Below are positions 22,260 to 30,643 of a stretch of 36,852 nt of DNA, one piece after another. The stretch lies in the IMG/VR virus record IMGVR_UViG_3300020596_000066, positions 1-36,852 of that record. One strand, 5' to 3'. The stretch is from a virus. How positions within the stretch are numbered: the stretch's first letter is position 1; every line of letters begins with the position of its first letter. Under the pieces are notes generated by a model. The model was not told the origin of the DNA. It did not search any database and worked only from the letters and a program-made list of their open reading frames with translations. Position numbers and translations under genes: made by a program.

Positions 22260-23496
22260 CACCGCCTGTGAATAAAATCGGGATCCATTCTGCACCGAAC
22301 AAATATCGAACCTGTTCTAGCATCGGCCCCGATCCCGTATGTGTAAGAATCGTCTCGACAATGAAATCCCGAACCGGAACCTTCACGACAGTTTCCCCGG
22401 TCTTTCGGTCCAACGGGGGAAAACGGTACGCGTGTTCCTGAAACAGAAACGCACGCCGGGGATTGTTCTTGATTGATTCCGCGAATTCCTTCTTCGAGGG
22501 ATTCCCCACGAACAGGGACTCGAACTCCGTCTGGATCGACCTCGCATAGTTCGTGATGTGTGTGTTCACGGCGTCCGCGAACTCCAACAGGTGTTCGCGA
22601 TCCGAGGGGATCAAGTGCGGAACAAGATCGTCCACCCGGTTTTCCAAGACGATTTTAACCGCGTCTTTCTCGAAACGGAGTTCATCCTTGGTGCGATGAA
22701 TGAGCACGTACTCGTCGCACTTGAGTTTCGCCCGGTGCCCATCATCGAAGAGAACCACGAAGCCCTCAACTCCGGTCATCGCCTTAACCTCGGACAGGAA
22801 CACGGTCATGTCTCGACGCTGCGGGATATGACCCACGACGGGTATACCCTTGGGTTCGGCCCATTGGAGCATTCTCTCGTACGGGATGTATTCTCCGTTG
22901 ATCATGTAACGGATCGCGGTGAGGATAAGCTGATCCTCGGGATAATCCAGAACGATGCGGTTCTTTCTGGTGCACCATTCGAAAATACAGGTGCGTCCCG
23001 CATCCGCCATATCATTGACGAATCCCGTGTAGTTGATCTTCGGATTCATATACTCGACGTATGAACGGGCCTGCTCGGAGATATTCGTGACACCCGCCCG
23101 AGTACCGAACAAAACCCCACCCTGTGTGCGGATGGTTCTGACCATTGATCCGTCCAGTTTGGTCAGCGCATGATGGGGACGAGTCAGGTCGATATCCTCG
23201 ACGAGGGAATCCAAACGCTCTCCGGCGTTGAAGAACTTATTGAAGGGTCTGGAGAGAATTTCGCCCGTACTGGGGTGATACGCGATCCCTCGGCATTCAC
23301 GACGCAGCGCGGCAATTTCCTGCTCCTCGGGGGTGCCCTGCATGAGCGGAAAGGTGTCTTTGAAATTCACATTGTAGTCGATCACGGAATGCGCGAAATC
23401 GCCATCTTCGCGTTTCCAGTTTCCGAATTCATCACGACCTTCAATCGCCCGCAGAACGGGTTCAATCGTGGTCAGGTGGGGGAATTTGTAATGCAC
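22249..23496 (-). CDS. rnlA: RNA ligase, T4 Rnl1-like
   Basis: 415 residues from a GTG at 23496 (GGAG lies 10 nt upstream). Nucleotidyltransferase motifs appear in order: ECRGIAY near 68, motif I LTKLDGSMV with Lys113 as the adenylated residue, motif IIIa CIFEW near 172, motif IV EGFVVLF near 244 and motif V KLKCDEYV near 257. The length and layout match T4 RNA ligase 1 rather than Rnl2. The C-terminal 120 residues would be the tRNA-specific domain. It should seal 3'-OH and 5'-phosphate ends left after the upstream kinase-phosphatase heals cut RNA, as T4 does after anticodon-nuclease attack. Confidence 0.85.
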   Translation of the reverse strand: MHYKFPHLTTIEPVLRAIEGRDEFGNWKREDGDFAHSVIDYNVNFKDTFPLMQGTPEEQEIAALRRECRGIAYHPSTGEILSRPFNKFFNAGERLDSLVEDIDLTRPHHALTKLDGSMVRTIRTQGGVLFGTRAGVTNISEQARSYVEYMNPKINYTGFVNDMADAGRTCIFEWCTRKNRIVLDYPEDQLILTAIRYMINGEYIPYERMLQWAEPKGIPVVGHIPQRRDMTVFLSEVKAMTGVEGFVVLFDDGHRAKLKCDEYVLIHRTKDELRFEKDAVKIVLENRVDDLVPHLIPSDREHLLEFADAVNTHITNYARSIQTEFESLFVGNPSKKEFAESIKNNPRRAFLFQEHAYRFPPLDRKTGETVVKVPVRDFIVETILTHTGSGPMLEQVRYLFGAEWIPILFTGGDDA

Positions 23497-23720
23497 AACC
23501 ACTCCAATGCGGATTCGGGAGAATCAAATATACCCGTGAATGACGGGTGGGTGGTCAACGCGATTTGAATACAATTTTCACTGTACCAACGGACAATTCC
23601 ACGATTCTCGAACCGTCCACCACCCGCTCCACGTCGCCATCGGTTATGCCCAAGGGTTTCCCCCGGACTTTGCGGTCCCAAATGTGATTCGCAGGCCCGG
23701 AGGAATTCATCTTTAGTCAT
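23472..23720 (-). CDS. Small protein between the RNA-repair genes
   Basis: 82 residues from the ATG at 23720, which overlaps the end of the kinase-phosphatase gene; its own end overlaps the RNA ligase start by 25 nt. The core WRRGAGGGRFENRGIVRWYSENCIQI reads as a beta-rich basic patch that could bind nucleic acid. It is not recognised. The tight overlaps on both sides mean it is made in step with the two repair enzymes. Confidence 0.65.
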   Translation of the reverse strand: MTKDEFLRACESHLGPQSPGETLGHNRWRRGAGGGRFENRGIVRWYSENCIQIALTTHPSFTGIFDSPESALEWLCITNSPT

Positions 23721-25068
23721 CGTTTCCGTAACTCACCTCGAACGAGAACTGCTTCTTCTCCTCGATGATTTTCAGGTCCATGTAAGAGAGCTTCCCGCCC
23801 TTGGACGAGCCGGTATCGAGGAAAATCGCCTGACCGCCCTGTGGATTGGTCTTGATCACGGGAGCCTCCATAGAAAGGACCGCGTGACCAATCACGGAAG
23901 TGTACCGCGCGGGGAGAGTATCAACCCAATTATAGGACCGCTTGGGGTAGACGTTCCCGTCGAGTCCGACCACGGTCTCATTTCTGACGACCTCACCGAA
24001 CATCGCCAGCGCCCACACCGGAGAATTATCCGGAAACCGGAAACGGGGATGCTCGTACATCTCCGACACTGCCGCACCGTGGGCGAATCCATAGACGCGA
24101 TCCACATCGATCACGATGAAGTCCGGACTCATCTCCACGGTCTGCCGAAACCGGGTGATCCACGCGGCACGATCAGTGGGGTTCAGCGTGAGAAGTTGGT
24201 TCACCGTGACCGCGTTGCCATGCCCGATAGTACCGCCGTAGGGCTTCTTCTCCTCACCCGGGGGCGGAACCTTCGTGTACCAATCAACCCACTTGGCGAT
24301 CTTCACCTCGTGATTCGCACGGATATTCGAGGCCACGCCTTGAACGAGTTGCTCATGTACGAGATTCAACGTGCTCAGGGGGTCTACACCGTAATCCACG
24401 ATATCCCCCAAAAAGAGGTTATACGTTTTCGGATTGTTCATCACGCGGAGCATCCCGTCAAGATTCCCGTGCACGTCGCCGATCACACGAATCTTCTCAT
24501 ACCCACGACGAACCAGTTCGGGAACCACCATTTGGGAATCCCGCACCAGTGGCTCCACCACCTCGAAACGATCCACCCGGGCATCCACCACGGCGATCTT
24601 GATTCCAAGCTTGTTACCGGGATCACCCGCGAGAATCTTCTTCTCGTTCGCGACGAATGTCTGCTCGTGCTTCTCGATCAGTGAGAGACCATCCCCCACC
24701 ACGACGGTGGCTCGCCATCCCGCGCTGGCCTGTTTCTCCGGGATCGACCGATTAAACACCAGATAGATCACGGGCACATTCAGCGAAGAACCGATCTCGG
24801 CAGTTCGCAGACGATCCGCGTCTCGCAAATGGGTCGCGTCCGCGACACACCGATAGCCGTTCCGGAGCTTCCATTCGATCCGGCGCTCGAATTCCCGGAA
24901 AATCTCATCCCCCTTGTCCTGACGGGTGAAATCTCCAAACAAGTCTTGACGAATCCCATCCGAGGAGACAATCTCGTGCTCACCGAAATGCTCCCGCGCG
25001 AGCGTGCTCTTTCCCGCCCCACTGGGGCCGACCAGAATCACGAGGGAACCGAGGGGAATCTTTTTCAC
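23713..25068 (-). CDS. pnkp: Polynucleotide kinase-phosphatase, bacterial Pnkp-like
   Basis: 451 residues from a GTG at 25068 (AAAAGG upstream). The only earlier in-frame start is an ATT near the -10 box. Residues 1-165 are a P-loop kinase (GPSGAGKST at 14-22, then SSDGIRQDLFGD and DATHLR). Residues about 190-430 are a calcineurin-like phosphatase: GDVHG at 197-201, GDIVDYG at 221-227, NHE at 252-254 (the usual GNHE has Ala before Asn), GHGN, and GHAVL with FLDTGSSKGG. This equals the kinase plus phosphatase part of Clostridium thermocellum Pnkp, without its ligase domain; a separate ligase gene follows. It would add a 5'-phosphate and remove 2',3'-cyclic or 3'-phosphate from broken RNA. Confidence 0.85.
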   Translation of the reverse strand: MKKIPLGSLVILVGPSGAGKSTLAREHFGEHEIVSSDGIRQDLFGDFTRQDKGDEIFREFERRIEWKLRNGYRCVADATHLRDADRLRTAEIGSSLNVPVIYLVFNRSIPEKQASAGWRATVVVGDGLSLIEKHEQTFVANEKKILAGDPGNKLGIKIAVVDARVDRFEVVEPLVRDSQMVVPELVRRGYEKIRVIGDVHGNLDGMLRVMNNPKTYNLFLGDIVDYGVDPLSTLNLVHEQLVQGVASNIRANHEVKIAKWVDWYTKVPPPGEEKKPYGGTIGHGNAVTVNQLLTLNPTDRAAWITRFRQTVEMSPDFIVIDVDRVYGFAHGAAVSEMYEHPRFRFPDNSPVWALAMFGEVVRNETVVGLDGNVYPKRSYNWVDTLPARYTSVIGHAVLSMEAPVIKTNPQGGQAIFLDTGSSKGGKLSYMDLKIIEEKKQFSFEVSYGNDD

Positions 25069-25104
25069 TTGTCCAAGACCTTTTTCAAAATATCTATCCG
25101 GAAT

Positions 25105-25133
25105 GGTATATCCGGAAGCCAATACAATGTCAA
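25105..25133 (-). promoter_or_regulatory. Promoter of the RNA-repair operon
   Basis: Minus strand TTGACA (25128-25133), 17 bp, TATACC (25105-25110). It overlaps the start codon region of the divergent deaminase gene, so the two may interfere with each other's expression. Confidence 0.65.
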
Positions 25134-25648
25134 TCGGGGTTCCCTCCGAACGGTGGCAATCCTACTACATGGGAGTGGCATTTCTCACCGCTATGCAGTC
25201 CCGGGATCACTCCACCCAAGTCGGAGCAGTCATTGTGGGTCCAGACCGAGAAATCCGCTCCACGGGGTTTAATGGCCCTCCACGGGGCTTCCCCGATGAC
25301 CACCCAGACTTGCTCGGGGAAAAGAAAAATCAATACATGGTTCATGCGGAAACCAACGCCATTCTTAATGCCTGTCGGGCAGGCGTCTCGGTCAAGGGAT
25401 GTGATCTATATGTCACACTCCGTCCGTGTTCGAATTGTTCCCTGATGGTGTCGAATTCTGGAATTCGACGGGTGATTTATCATTTCGGTGCACAGGGATA
25501 TTATTTGAGTATGATCCAAGGCCAATGGGGATGGGACCTCACCGAGGAGATCATGGAATCCGGGAAGATCAAATCTTGGTCCTTCGGGGGAAGTCTTCCC
25601 GTGTCAATGCCGATTCGAATTCGGGGAAACACGTTTAGGCCGGATTAG
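25127..25648 (+). CDS. dCMP deaminase family protein
   Basis: 173 residues from the ATG at 25127 (CCGGAAGCC upstream). The zinc signature is complete: HAE at residues 73-75 and PCSNC at 100-104. The N-terminal SRDHSTQVGAVIVGPDREIRSTGFNG is typical of deoxycytidylate deaminases of phages and bacteria. The enzyme would convert dCMP to dUMP to feed dTTP synthesis for replication. A cytidine-type deaminase acting on other substrates cannot be excluded. Confidence 0.85.
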   Translation: MSIGVPSERWQSYYMGVAFLTAMQSRDHSTQVGAVIVGPDREIRSTGFNGPPRGFPDDHPDLLGEKKNQYMVHAETNAILNACRAGVSVKGCDLYVTLRPCSNCSLMVSNSGIRRVIYHFGAQGYYLSMIQGQWGWDLTEEIMESGKIKSWSFGGSLPVSMPIRIRGNTFRPD

Positions 25649-25664
25649 TCTAAGTAGAAAACAT

Positions 25665-25749
25665 GCCCCCGTGGCGGAATTGGCAGACGCGCCTGACTCA
25701 AAATCAGGTTCCTCACGGAGTGTCGGTTCGAGTCCGACCGGGGGTACCA
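25665..25749 (+). tRNA. tRNA-Leu (CAA)
   Basis: 85 nt with an acceptor stem GCCCCCG/CGGGGGT, anticodon loop CTCAAAA (anticodon CAA), a long variable arm as expected for leucine, T-loop TTCGAGT and an encoded CCA. The D-arm TGGCGGAATTGGCAGACG is typical of tRNA-Leu. Confidence 0.95.
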
Positions 25750-25763
25750 ACAGGTAATTTGTG

Positions 25764-25982
25764 ATGAATGAAATCGCGGTAATCCTTGCAGTTTGGATCA
25801 ATATGGGGATTATCCTTGTGAAATTGATGCCACCTGTGATTTTGTGGATTCTGACCTTCTTCTATTTGAATTTGGAAATCCACGTGGATGATGCCTCGGA
25901 AGGTGCCCTAGTGTTTTCGGGTTGGGGACGGAACACGTTGAAATGGATTATCACTGAACGATTCATGGTTCGACCATATTAG
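25764..25982 (+). CDS. Small membrane protein
   Basis: 72 residues from the ATG at 25764, 15 nt after the tRNA. Residues 3-36 are almost all hydrophobic (IAVILAVWINMGIILVKLMPPVILWILTFFYLNLEI in parts), giving one or two transmembrane helices. The C-terminus is soluble. Function is unknown. Confidence 0.55.
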   Translation: MNEIAVILAVWINMGIILVKLMPPVILWILTFFYLNLEIHVDDASEGALVFSGWGRNTLKWIITERFMVRPY

Positions 25983-26021
25983 GCCATTGATTCCTGATGG
26001 GTTTCCCAATACATCGGGGAA

Positions 26022-26690
26022 ATGAAATCTACAATTTCTACAAACGAGCGTCTGGTCGGCGTATCCGCCAAGGATGAGCAGGACGCGCTTACCGCGCCGC
26101 GATTGGTGCAGTACCGGGCGTTGTTGTTGAATGTGGATTTCCGTCCCGCTCGGTTGTATCCGTTGAGTACGGTTCCGTGGACCACGTTGATGAAATGGGA
26201 ATTGAAAACCCAGTATCGACGGCGGCACGAACCGGATGCTCCACCATGTTATGTGGTGATCGAGCACTATCCGGATGTATTTGTCAGGGGGTCCCAGTCG
26301 GAAGTCCCCGTTCCCGCCGTGGTCCGATATCCCTATTATGTGAAAAGATATGGTCGTGTTTCGCTGACCCGAACCAACATCCTGCTTCGTGACGGATTCA
26401 CCTGTCAGTATACGGGAGTGAAATTACCCGAGTCGAAACTCACACTGGATCATGTCATTCCACAGGCCCACGGGGGGAAGACCACGTGGGAAAATACCGT
26501 GGCCTGTGATCCCGAGATCAACTTCATGAAACGGGATCGCACGCCCCAACAGGCGGGGTTACGGTTGATTCGTCAGCCCCGACATCCCACGCTGGATGAG
26601 ATCACCCGTATGAGCACCGAACACCTCCGGATGGATCGTTCCAAATTGCACCCGATTTGGCTTCCCTATCTGGAAAATATCGCCGCGTAG
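26022..26690 (+). CDS. HNH endonuclease
   Basis: 222 residues. The HNH core lies at about residues 118-175: SLTRTNILLRDGFTCQYTG, then LTLDHVIPQAHGG, TTWENTVACDPEINFMKRDR. The D-H pair of the first strand, the N of WENTV and the basic end are intact; the zinc cysteines are reduced (C at TCQYTG and AC later). The N-terminal 100 residues are a separate domain often seen with this subtype. It is most likely a free-standing homing or restriction-like nuclease of the phage. Confidence 0.8.
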   Translation: MKSTISTNERLVGVSAKDEQDALTAPRLVQYRALLLNVDFRPARLYPLSTVPWTTLMKWELKTQYRRRHEPDAPPCYVVIEHYPDVFVRGSQSEVPVPAVVRYPYYVKRYGRVSLTRTNILLRDGFTCQYTGVKLPESKLTLDHVIPQAHGGKTTWENTVACDPEINFMKRDRTPQQAGLRLIRQPRHPTLDEITRMSTEHLRMDRSKLHPIWLPYLENIAA

Positions 26691-26709
26691 AACCGTAAAG
26701 GATATTGAA

Positions 26710-27038
26710 ATGAAAGACCTCCTCGCGACCGCACCGAATATCATTTTTGTTCAGACCATCGAAGATGATCATTTGCAGCACAACGGTTTTGTCGTTCTCT
26801 ATCCCGAGTACGTATTTTTGTTCGGTAAGATCAATACGATTTCCGCCTGAGGAAGAATAGGAAATATCCAGAGATCGAGTCCGTTCGATTTTTCGTTAAT
26901 GAGGATCGTCTCCGAGCGATGATTAGTCAACTTGAGAACCTCGCTGACGAGTTGGATCGTTTGCGGGTATTCGATCAGGTGGTTCCGGTCGAGGCGGCAT
27001 ATCCCAACGACGACGGAAAAACTGTCACTTCGGATTAA
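26710..27038 (+). pseudogene. Hypothetical gene split by a frameshift
   Basis: Frame one runs from the ATG at 26710 to TGA 26850 (MKDLLATAPNIIFVQTIEDD, then VVLYPEYVFLFG). A second frame continues to TAA 27038 with natural sequence (RLRKNRKYPEIESVRFF, then a coiled-coil ISQLENLADELDRLRVF). One indel near the TTTTTG at about 26820 would join them into a protein of about 109 residues. Programmed frameshifting or a sequencing error are both possible. Confidence 0.5.
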
Positions 27039-27044
27039 AATTTG

Positions 27045-27060
27045 CACCTAAATAGGTGCA
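27045..27060 (+). promoter_or_regulatory. Palindrome with TAAATA core upstream of the DUF4031 gene
   Basis: GCACCT-AAAT-AGGTGC is a perfect 6-bp inverted repeat around TAAATA (27049-27054), and its last base is the A of ATG 27060. It may be a promoter, an operator or a hairpin that hides the start codon. Confidence 0.45.
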
Positions 27061-27281
27061 TGAGATACTTCTGTGACGACCAACGCCATTTGATATGCGA
27101 TCCCTATTCGATTGCGAATCTTCACGCTATGGCTGAAAATCTGGACATTAAGCGGTGTTGGTTTCACCGGGGTAAATTCCCCCATTATGATATTCCCCAA
27201 CGTAGAATCGAGGAAATAAAGGCCAAGTGCGAGGTGGTCACTCCGGCTAAAATAGTAGAGATGATCAGGAGTCAGTTATGA
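27060..27281 (+). CDS. DUF4031-like protein
   Basis: 73 residues from the ATG at 27060. The pattern HLICDPYSIANLHAMAENLDIKRCWFHRGKFPHYDIPQRR follows DUF4031 (HL.AD...ELH.FA...G....F....PHYD), a small family of phages and bacteria with unknown function. It overlaps the next gene by 4 nt (ATGA). Confidence 0.7.
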   Translation: MRYFCDDQRHLICDPYSIANLHAMAENLDIKRCWFHRGKFPHYDIPQRRIEEIKAKCEVVTPAKIVEMIRSQL

Positions 27282-28147
27282 CGGAACAGTTACCGGTGAA
27301 TCAATCCGCCAAGATGTTTCAAGCTTTGCAGGTGGCGAACATGCTCAACCAAGGGGAGCCTTTATTGTTGAACCCCATGGTGAACCCGGGAAATTCCTAC
27401 GGGTCCACGCAGGCCGCTCTTCGGGGGCAAGCCGGAGGAATGCAATCGGGTTTGACATCGAGCCATCCCGCCTATTATTTGTTGGGAAAAATCGATACCA
27501 CACTGGGCGCGAGTAATACTCAGGTGAGTGGTTTGGTGAATCACGGGAATATGATGCTATTTGGGAGTCCCACGAGCGGATCGATTATCGCCGGGGGATT
27601 ACAGGCGAATCTGGGATTGGCAATGGCGGCAATTGCCTTGGATAATACGTTGGGGGCAAATGGGGGACCCCCGGCGGCAAGTTCCGGGGGTGGTGATCCC
27701 TGTCAGTTGATTCAAGAGATGTTTGGAACCCTCCTTGGAAAGGGACAGGAACTCATCGCGGATATGATGACCGCTCTTAATAACACTCCTATTGCGGAAT
27801 TCATCCGCAAGGTTGGTGATATGATCAACGAGGCTTCTGGTGTGGTGGCTCTGGCAATCGCAGAAATTTCGGCAGCCATTGAAGCTGGTCTAGCCGAGGT
27901 GCGTCGAGTCATGGACGAGATCGCCACGACTATTGCGGACGAACTCTCCCAGTTTGGCGAGTGGATTTCAAAACAGTTGAACTTCAACTTGGCGAGCTTT
28001 CTATCTGGGCTTTTTGATAATCCCTGTTTCCGTCTCGTGGTGAGTGCAGTGGGGGCCGCGCCTCTATTGAGTACGTTGCAACAGACCCCCGCGAGCGTCG
28101 CACCATATGCTCGGGCTCCCGGATTGTGGTCTCGTCGTGCAGGATGA
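27278..28147 (+). CDS. Probable structural protein, unknown family
   Basis: 289 residues. The N-terminal half is Gly/Ala/Asn-rich (NPGNSYGSTQAALRGQAGG, later ANGGPPAASSGGGD), and residues 135-245 are long amphipathic helices (VVALAIAEISAAIEAGLAEVRRVMDEIATTI). This low-complexity plus coiled-coil build is common in phage virion or tail proteins, but no known motif is seen. It is followed by a gene that starts inside its last codons. Confidence 0.7.
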   Translation: MTEQLPVNQSAKMFQALQVANMLNQGEPLLLNPMVNPGNSYGSTQAALRGQAGGMQSGLTSSHPAYYLLGKIDTTLGASNTQVSGLVNHGNMMLFGSPTSGSIIAGGLQANLGLAMAAIALDNTLGANGGPPAASSGGGDPCQLIQEMFGTLLGKGQELIADMMTALNNTPIAEFIRKVGDMINEASGVVALAIAEISAAIEAGLAEVRRVMDEIATTIADELSQFGEWISKQLNFNLASFLSGLFDNPCFRLVVSAVGAAPLLSTLQQTPASVAPYARAPGLWSRRAG

Positions 28148-28592
28148 ACTAGAGTGGCTCCTTGCACGCATGTACGAGGCGGTTGATATCCGGGAACGTA
28201 TCCGTGTGTGCGAAACAGAAGAATATCGGAATTCTCTTAACTATACTATCTCGGTATTCGCCAATCGTCCGTGGACAGACTATTTCACTAGTCTGGACGC
28301 GACAAAGAACTTGCTGAAAATTCTCTGCCCGGGATGGATCACAATCGGGGATTGGATCGTCGGAAACTATTTCAGTGCGTGGATTGGAAACGCGGAAACC
28401 GGACAGATTATGGAATCCAGTAAAGTTTCCGATCCGGTGACGGTTTCATTGTTGACCTTGGTGCTCGAAACCCATATCTACATTCTTAGTCAATGCGCGG
28501 AACGAGTTCAGACGGGTCATTTGGAAGAAGTGAAGATATTTCTTGATAATGAATTTCGGTCCACGTATATAGGCAGCATATACGAACACTAA
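28137..28592 (+). CDS. Hypothetical protein
   Basis: 151 residues from a GTG at 28137, overlapping the end of the preceding gene; the first ATG is at 28170. It is helical with aromatic patches (WLLARMYEAVDIRERI, CPGWITIGDWIVGNYFSAWIG). It is not recognised. The close link to the 289-residue protein suggests joint function, perhaps in the virion. Confidence 0.65.
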   Translation: MQDELEWLLARMYEAVDIRERIRVCETEEYRNSLNYTISVFANRPWTDYFTSLDATKNLLKILCPGWITIGDWIVGNYFSAWIGNAETGQIMESSKVSDPVTVSLLTLVLETHIYILSQCAERVQTGHLEEVKIFLDNEFRSTYIGSIYEH

Positions 28593-28606
28593 AAAGAGGA
28601 AATGAC

Positions 28607-28774
28607 ATGCTTACACTTGGTTTGGTCTTTTGGATTCTCATGATTATCTGGGCCATTTTCAGCTTTCCGGGTAATTCGTTTTCTGGTACGTATGGTCCGT
28701 GGGGCAGCTACCTGTTGGTCTTCGTGCTGTTCGGTCTACTCGGCTGGCGCGTGTTTGGCGCGGCCATCGGTTAA
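28607..28774 (+). CDS. Small membrane protein
   Basis: 55 residues from the ATG at 28607 with a strong AGAGGAAATGAC. Residues 2-20 and 34-53 are transmembrane segments (LTLGLVFWILMIIWAIFSF and SYLLVFVLFGLLGWRVFGA), joined by a Gly/Ser loop. It could be a holin-like or other small phage membrane protein. Confidence 0.7.
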   Translation: MLTLGLVFWILMIIWAIFSFPGNSFSGTYGPWGSYLLVFVLFGLLGWRVFGAAIG

Positions 28775-28779
28775 CTAGG

Positions 28780-29030
28780 GGGTACGAATCCTCGGGGGTT
28801 GGGCGTTAAACCCGTAAATCCCACGAATTCGAGAAACTGGGTGACACAGTTGAGGCTGTCACTGGTGGATGCGCCGCATATTTGCGCCCTGCTCTTCCCG
28901 GGGTGTTATCCCGGGGAGAAAAATCGAGCGGTCGAGGAATCCCGCTCCTAAATACTCCGGTGGGAACCGGAAACCGACGGCCCCTCGGGGTTAGGGGACG
29001 AATCCCCACCGCCGGGTTTTTCTTTGGGAA
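28780..29030 (+). ncRNA. Candidate structured RNA in a 262-bp gap
   Basis: Between two genes lie several strong pairings: GTGACA/TGTCAC (28841-28846, 28857-28862), CCCGGG/CCCGGG (28897-28902, 28910-28915), CCCC/GGGG (28981-28990) and GGGGA/TCCCC around CGAA (28994-29007). An outer CCGACGG/CCGCCGG stem (28974-28980, 29009-29015) is followed by TTTTTC. The last part resembles a branched terminator. TAAATA occurs at 28949-28954. No good reading frame is present. Confidence 0.45.
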
Positions 29031-29036
29031 GTTCAC

Positions 29037-29282
29037 ATGCAAGTATTCAATATCGTTCCGGTAACCACTCCCAGCGTATTAGGGAGTGTCAAACCCACCC
29101 CGAAGCCAAAAAACGCCATTGTGCGTTATCCACCGGGATTCCGTCCCATGCGGGGGGACGAAATAGATTACATCGATTCCGAGGGTGAATTGTTCCGTGG
29201 TGTGATCCTCGGATTGCGTCATCGAATCACCGATACGAACGGGGTGGTTTTCGAAATCCTCGTGGGAAGGAATTTGGGTTGA
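29037..29282 (+). CDS. Small SH3-like hypothetical protein
   Basis: 81 residues from the ATG at 29037. Residues 35-78 (RPMRGDEIDYIDSEGELFRGVILGLRHRI and on) have the short-strand pattern of a small beta barrel. It is not recognised. It overlaps the TTG start of the next gene. Confidence 0.6.
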   Translation: MQVFNIVPVTTPSVLGSVKPTPKPKNAIVRYPPGFRPMRGDEIDYIDSEGELFRGVILGLRHRITDTNGVVFEILVGRNLG

Positions 29283-30154
29283 TCGTCGAAGTTCTATTTG
29301 GACAGATCGACCCAGTTCCGTTGCGATGGGAAGTTCTAGAGTCCCCGATTGCCCGAAAATGGGCCGTCGCGTTGGAGAAATCGATACCTCATGGGATATT
29401 CGAGGCGGATCGGTTCTACAACTTCCCCGGTGATGGGTGGGACCTCGCCCGGATCGCCACCGAGATTAACCTCTGCTTGGATGTGATCACCGAACATTAT
29501 CCGATTGGAGTTCGTGCCCGAGAGGGAATGTCGCAGGAAGATTTCAACCTTCTCCACACGTTTTTCGAACGCCTTCGGGGATCGGTGGATTCCCCAAGTA
29601 TCGAATGGGAGATGTCCGATGAAAACGTTCGGCGGGCGTTGGAGAACTATAATAACCTGATTCATCGCTGGGAGGATTTCACTAGGAATCGGACCTCGTC
29701 TCCGCGTTTTGTTTGCACGTTTAACCAGCATCATCGTGAACCCCTAGCGGACGATGATTATCAGTACTTCAAAACCTCGTATGATTACGCGGATATCGTT
29801 TTGAATTATTGTCAGGTGGGAAAACCCATCTACGACGTGTACCGGGACGGGGATGATATGATCGGGGACGATGCGATTCTCCCCCTGAGTACTCTCAGCG
29901 CGGATTTCACCGTACGATTCGGAGAGGTTCTTCCGGCACAGATTGTTCAATTGCGGAAGAAGTTCGATCCGTGGTTGGAGAAAAACCGAGAACATCTGGC
30001 TCGATTGGGTTTACACCCGACCGATCCCAAACTCGCCCTCGGGCATATTCCGGTGGCGAGAATGCTTGACCCACCCCCGGTGGACCGGGTAAAGTCGCTG
30101 CTCCATGGAAAATGGCTCGTGAATCAAGTGAGAATTGTAGAATCTAAGAATTGA
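29279..30154 (+). CDS. Hypothetical protein
   Basis: 291 residues from a TTG at 29279 that overlaps the previous stop. It is an acidic alpha-helical protein with conserved-looking patches (FNLLHTFFERLRGS, FVCTFNQHHREPL, LALGHIPVARMLD) typical of proteins of large tailed phages. No fold can be named. Its TGA stop is part of the TTGACA of the next promoter. Confidence 0.7.
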   Translation: MIVEVLFGQIDPVPLRWEVLESPIARKWAVALEKSIPHGIFEADRFYNFPGDGWDLARIATEINLCLDVITEHYPIGVRAREGMSQEDFNLLHTFFERLRGSVDSPSIEWEMSDENVRRALENYNNLIHRWEDFTRNRTSSPRFVCTFNQHHREPLADDDYQYFKTSYDYADIVLNYCQVGKPIYDVYRDGDDMIGDDAILPLSTLSADFTVRFGEVLPAQIVQLRKKFDPWLEKNREHLARLGLHPTDPKLALGHIPVARMLDPPPVDRVKSLLHGKWLVNQVRIVESKN

Positions 30155-30179
30155 CATTCCCCGGATATCCTGTGATAAT
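30151..30179 (+). promoter_or_regulatory. Sigma-70-like promoter, leaderless, -35 shares a stop codon
   Basis: TTGACA (30151-30156), 17 bp, GATAAT (30174-30179) with an extended TG before the -10 box. The TGA is the stop of the 29279-30154 gene. ATG 30186 is 7 nt past the -10 box. Confidence 0.75.
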
Positions 30180-30185
30180 GCGTCA

Positions 30186-30436
30186 ATGAAGCCTTACCGC
30201 GCTCCCGACCAGTTCCTCGCCGTCAACGGTTCAGATTTCGATCTCACCGTTGACGGATCGTGTTTTGGCACCCTTGTCGAGGTTAGTAGATCTGGGAATT
30301 TCTCTCGGACGACGAACGTTTGATGGACGCCATCGGCTCGCTGTACGCCACCGAGGATAACTTTCTAGAGGTGATGGATACAATCAAGACCAAGTATATT
30401 GCTTTGGATCACGAACGTATGACATCTCAGGATTAA
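30186..30436 (+). CDS. Two small frames, possibly one frameshifted gene
   Basis: Frame one (30186-30323) encodes 45 residues starting MKPYRAPDQFLAVNGSDFD. Frame two (30323-30436) encodes 37 residues starting MDAIGSLYATED. It is open upstream to about 30295 as WEFLSDDERLMDAIG, which reads naturally. One indel near 30290-30300 would give a single protein of about 82 residues. If they are separate, TGATG couples them. Confidence 0.5.
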
Positions 30437-30442
30437 ATCGCC

Positions 30443-30643
30443 ATGTTTTACATGATCGAGGAACGAGTCGGTCGAGGATTTTACTTCACGCTACCCGGCA
30501 TTTTCGAAACCAAGGAGAGCGCCGAGGCACAGATCGCCCGAGAGCGCAGCAATGATAACATGCGAGCACAGGCATACCAGCGGTCCGGTGGTTGGAGCGG
30601 TGGTCCACAGAGATATCATGATCCCGAACCCGACCGGGACTAA
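30443..30643 (+). CDS. Small hypothetical protein
   Basis: 66 residues from the ATG at 30443. The N-terminal 40 residues look folded (VGRGFYFTLPGIFETKESAEAQIARERSND). The tail is rich in Gly, Pro, Arg and Asp. No ribosome binding site is evident. Its TAA stop is part of a TAAATA motif before the tRNA-Glu gene. Confidence 0.5.
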   Translation: MFYMIEERVGRGFYFTLPGIFETKESAEAQIARERSNDNMRAQAYQRSGGWSGGPQRYHDPEPDRD

